Assembly: GCA_900542395.1 (NCBI GenBank)
Contig: UQNM01000025.1
Span: 1 to 31,590 of the forward strand
Source of the DNA: an uncultured Eubacteriales bacterium
Lineage (GTDB): Bacteria > Bacillota > Clostridia > Christensenellales > Aristaeellaceae
Length of the DNA stretch: 31,590 nt
Reading direction: 5' to 3'
Shown: in pieces, positions 29,374 to 31,590 of the stretch
Layout: the number at the start of each line of letters is the position of its first letter
Position numbering within the stretch: position 1 is the stretch's first letter
Made by a program: the position numbers and the translations under genes
Notes under the pieces: generated by a model
Databases searched by the model: none
The model's input: the letters and a program-made list of their open reading frames with translations, nothing else
Told to the model about the DNA's origin: nothing

Positions 29374-30087
29374 TTACTTCGCTTCGGCGGCCGGCTCAGC
29401 CTGCTCGCCCTGCTTGCCTTCCAGCACGGCGTCCGCCATCTTGCCCGCGATGAGCTTCACCGCGCGGATCGCGTCGTCGTTGCCCGGAATGACATAATCA
29501 ATCTCGTCCGGATCGCAGTTGGTATCGACGATGGCGACGACCGGAATGCCCAGCGCGCGCGCCTCGGACACGGCGATGTGCTCCTTGCGCGGATCGACCA
29601 CGAACAGGCAGCCCGGCAGGTTCTTCATCTCGCGGATGCCGCCCAGGTTCTCCAGGAGCTTCTCGCGCTCGGCCATCAGCTTGATGACTTCCTTCTTCGG
29701 CAGCACTTCGAACTCGCCGCGCTCTTCCATCGCGTCGATGGCGTTCAGGCGCGCGATACGGGTCTTGATGGTGCGGAAGTTGGTCATCATGCCGCCCAGC
29801 CAGCGGTTATTGACATAATACATGTTGCAGCGCTTGGCCTCGGTCTCGATGGACTCCTGCGCCTGCTTCTTGGTGCCGACGAACAGCACGCTCTTGCCTT
29901 CCATCGCGATGGAGCGAACGAAAGCATAAGCCTCGTCGATCTTGCGGACGGTCTTCTGCAGATCAATGATGTAGATGCCGTTGCGCTCGGTGAAGATGTA
30001 CGGCGCCATTTTGGGGTTCCAGCGGCGGGTCTGATGGCCGAAGTGAACGCCGGCCTCCAGAAGCTGCTTCATAGAGATAACTGCCAT
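29374..30087 (-). CDS. rpsB: 30S ribosomal protein S2
   Basis: A 237-residue small-subunit protein. The start is the ATG complementary to 30085-30087, 9 bases after GGAGG, giving MAVISMKQLLEAGVHFGHQTRRWNPKM, the standard N-terminus. Other signatures are LFVGTKKQAQE, YVNNRWLGGMMTNF and the C-terminal VDTNCDPDEIDYVIPGNDDAIRAVKL. The frame continues 45 codons upstream but covers the leader and ribosome binding site. It begins the rpsB-tsf transcript, from a strong promoter about 110 bases upstream. Confidence 0.98.
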   Translation of the reverse strand: MAVISMKQLLEAGVHFGHQTRRWNPKMAPYIFTERNGIYIIDLQKTVRKIDEAYAFVRSIAMEGKSVLFVGTKKQAQESIETEAKRCNMYYVNNRWLGGMMTNFRTIKTRIARLNAIDAMEERGEFEVLPKKEVIKLMAEREKLLENLGGIREMKNLPGCLFVVDPRKEHIAVSEARALGIPVVAIVDTNCDPDEIDYVIPGNDDAIRAVKLIAGKMADAVLEGKQGEQAEPAAEAK

Positions 30088-30119
30088 GTGTGTTTTCCTC
30101 CTTTTATTAAACCCTCCCT

Positions 30120-30161
30120 GCGCCCTCTCGCTTGTGCAGACCGCGTTTTGCGGCAGGGCGC
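30120..30161 (-). promoter_or_regulatory. Structured rpsB leader
   Basis: In the roughly 100-base leader, GCGCCCT (minus strand 30155-30161) pairs with AGGGCGC (30120-30126), and inside it CCGC pairs with GCGG (30141-30153). The result is a stem with an internal loop just before the rpsB ribosome binding site. Feedback by S2 is a reasonable guess but is not shown. Confidence 0.45.
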
Positions 30162-30193
30162 ACAAAAACAGGCGCAGGTGCGTTTTCCGGTCA

Positions 30194-30222
30194 ATTATAC
30201 CATGTCTTTTCCCGCGAATCAA
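30194..30222 (-). promoter_or_regulatory. rpsB-tsf promoter
   Basis: On the minus strand, TTGATT (30217-30222) is followed after 17 bases by a perfect TATAAT (30194-30199). Predicted start is near 30187. It lies directly after the terminator of the upstream surface-protein gene. Confidence 0.8.
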
Positions 30223-30235
30223 GTCTTTTTTTCAG

Positions 30236-30268
30236 CAAAAACAGCGCAGAACCGAAGTTTTGCGCTGT
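30236..30268 (-). terminator. Intrinsic terminator after the LPXTG protein gene
   Basis: On the minus strand, ACAGCGCA pairs with TGCGCTGT (30261-30268 with 30241-30248), extended by four inner pairs to close a 4-base loop, and a U run follows (A 30236-30240). Confidence 0.85.
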
Positions 30269-30279
30269 CATGGGTGATT

Positions 30280-31590
30280 TTATTTTCTGCGCTTCATCGC
30301 CGCCAGCCCTGCAAGGCAGGCCAAACCCAGCGCGCACCACGCCATCGGCGCGGAAGCGTCGCCCGTCTTCGGCAGGCCGGACGCATCCGGCACGGGCGAA
30401 ACGGTGAGCTTCGCCGAAACCTTCTGCCCGTCGTAGCCGTCGCCCTTGAGATGCGCGGTCAGCGTATGCTCGCCGACGGAAAGCGTATTGAGATACGCCG
30501 CGTGCACGTTCAGCTTGATCGACCCGGTTTTCGCGTCGTAATCCTTCTCGTTCAGCTTCTTTCCGTCCACGTCCACATAGGCCAGATTCGCCACGCCGAA
30601 ACCGGGCACATTGTGGCCGATGGTCACCATCGCGTTTTCCGTCGCCCTGCCGACGATAAACGACGTGCCGCCCTCAATCGCCACATCCGGCGCGATAACA
30701 ACCTTTTCCCACAGCGCGATGATCTCGGTATCGCGCTCGACGACGTTCTGGTCGAAATCCCACGCCGCGCCGTTCGCTTGCCAGCCGACGAACGTGTAAC
30801 CCTCGCGCACCGGTTCTTTGGCGGGTTTCTTCGCCAGACCGCCCTCCGGAATCTGCTGGGTCTCGATCACTTTGCCGTCCTTGTCGTCCTTGATCGTGAC
30901 GGTATGGATGTTCTGCGTCCAGTGCGCGTGCAGCGTGCGGTTAGCCGCGGTTGTCACCTCGGCGTCTGCCTTCACCTGTGTGCCGCCGTTCGGGTTGGTG
31001 AACCAGCCCACAAACGTATAGCCTTTGCGAGTCGGCTCGGGCAGTTTTCCATAAGGATTGCCGTAGGTCACCGTCATTTCCGCATCCGCAGGCGTTACCG
31101 TTCCACCGTTCGCGTCGAAGGTCACGGTGTATTTTTTCGCCGTCCAGTGCGCGTAGAGCGTATGGCTGGCCGTCACCTTGGTGTCCACCTTCACCGGTTT
31201 GTCGTTACCGCCATCCTTTTCGGTGAACCAACCCGCAAATTTGTAGCCTATGCGCGTCGGATCGGGCGGAAATTTTCCGTAAGCGTCGCCGTGGAACACC
31301 TTTTCCGATTCATACGCTTCTTTTCCGCCGTTCGCGTCGAATCTCACGTCGTAGATGTTCTGCGTCCAGTGCGCGTAGAGCGTGTGTTTACCCGCGGTTG
31401 TCACCTTGGTTACCGCCGTCACCTGCGTGCCATATTCCTTTTCGGTGAACCAGCCCGCAAACGTATATCCTTCGCGCGTCGGCGTGGGCAGTTCCCCATA
31501 AACGTCGCCATAGGTTACCGTCATTGTCTCAGGCGTTACCGCTCCGCCGTTCGCATCGAATTTCACTTCGTAGCTGTTCTTCGTCCAGCG
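30280..31590 (-). CDS. LPXTG-anchored surface protein with Listeria-Bacteroides repeats (5' end beyond window)
   Basis: The last 436 residues of a cell-wall protein whose reading frame continues past the window edge. It carries at least three copies of the roughly 70-residue Flg_new/Listeria-Bacteroides (InlB B-type) repeat: V.FDANGG, then YG..YG.LP.PTR.GYTF.GWFT, then TLYAHWT. A fourth, diverged unit follows (TIKDDKDGKVIETQQIPEGG to IIALWE), then an Ig-like segment. The C-terminus has the sortase signal LPKTG (codons 30361-30375), a hydrophobic stretch (MAWCALGLACLAGLAAM) and KRRK. So it is exported and covalently linked to peptidoglycan. Such repeats are typical of large adhesin-like proteins; the ligand is unknown. 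It ends just before the rpsB promoter, with its own terminator. Confidence 0.88.
   Translation of the reverse strand, partial: RWTKNSYEVKFDANGGAVTPETMTVTYGDVYGELPTPTREGYTFAGWFTEKEYGTQVTAVTKVTTAGKHTLYAHWTQNIYDVRFDANGGKEAYESEKVFHGDAYGKFPPDPTRIGYKFAGWFTEKDGGNDKPVKVDTKVTASHTLYAHWTAKKYTVTFDANGGTVTPADAEMTVTYGNPYGKLPEPTRKGYTFVGWFTNPNGGTQVKADAEVTTAANRTLHAHWTQNIHTVTIKDDKDGKVIETQQIPEGGLAKKPAKEPVREGYTFVGWQANGAAWDFDQNVVERDTEIIALWEKVVIAPDVAIEGGTSFIVGRATENAMVTIGHNVPGFGVANLAYVDVDGKKLNEKDYDAKTGSIKLNVHAAYLNTLSVGEHTLTAHLKGDGYDGQKVSAKLTVSPVPDASGLPKTGDASAPMAWCALGLACLAGLAAMKRRK

Noticed and set aside
1..31590. tRNA or rRNA genes, insertion sequences or phage genes
   Set aside because: Looked for cloverleaf T-loop motifs, rRNA signatures, transposase and integrase motifs. 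None could be supported by eye.

Overview
The window looks like a chromosomal segment of a high-GC, gut-type Firmicute (Bacillota, class Clostridia). The evidence is a Gram-positive PolC replicase, the rimP-nusA-ylxR-ylxQ-infB translation operon, an LPXTG sortase substrate, MEP-pathway isoprenoid genes, and strong GGAGG ribosome binding sites. I cannot name genus or species. No tRNA, rRNA, CRISPR array, prophage or insertion sequence was seen.

Layout. (1) Positions 1-3330, plus strand, accessory: a SpoVT/AbrB-type regulator, a PLP-dependent methionine gamma-lyase-family enzyme and an EamA/DMT permease form an apparent operon closed by a terminator. A small secreted protein with the cystatin hallmark QVVAG follows, then a 162-bp intergenic hairpin element. 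(2) Positions 3341-5480, minus strand: a small alarmone (ppGpp) synthetase with its own promoter, and an M16 zinc peptidase. (3) Positions 5699-16804, minus strand: the conserved cluster rimP-nusA-ylxR-ylxQ-infB-rbfA-nrnA-truB-ribF-rpsO-pnp, read from high to low coordinates. It holds an intrinsic terminator after infB, a strong promoter before rpsO and hairpins between rpsO and pnp. (4) Positions 17044-30087, minus strand: rpsB-tsf-pyrH-frr-(small ORF)-uppS-cdsA-dxr-rseP-ispG-polC, with terminators after tsf and pyrH and a new promoter before frr. (5) Positions 30280-31590, minus strand: the C-terminal part of a cell-wall-anchored repeat protein (Listeria-Bacteroides/Flg_new repeats, LPKTG), cut by the window edge.

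The minus-strand genes couple translation (S2, EF-Ts, RRF, IF-2, S15, RbfA, RimP, TruB), RNA turnover (PNPase, NrnA), transcription elongation (NusA), replication (PolC), pyrimidine supply (PyrH) and envelope building (IspG and Dxr for isoprenoid precursors, UppS for the lipid carrier, CdsA for phospholipid, RseP for regulated proteolysis). The order is the familiar Firmicutes one.

The least ordinary items are the cystatin-like secreted protein with an ECF-sigma-like promoter, two long intergenic hairpin elements (3095-3256 and 5541-5686), the rpsO promoter set inside a perfect inverted repeat, a palindrome-filled spacer between polC and ispG, and a small unrecognised ORF between frr and uppS. 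All coordinates and motifs were read by eye. No search or folding program was run.
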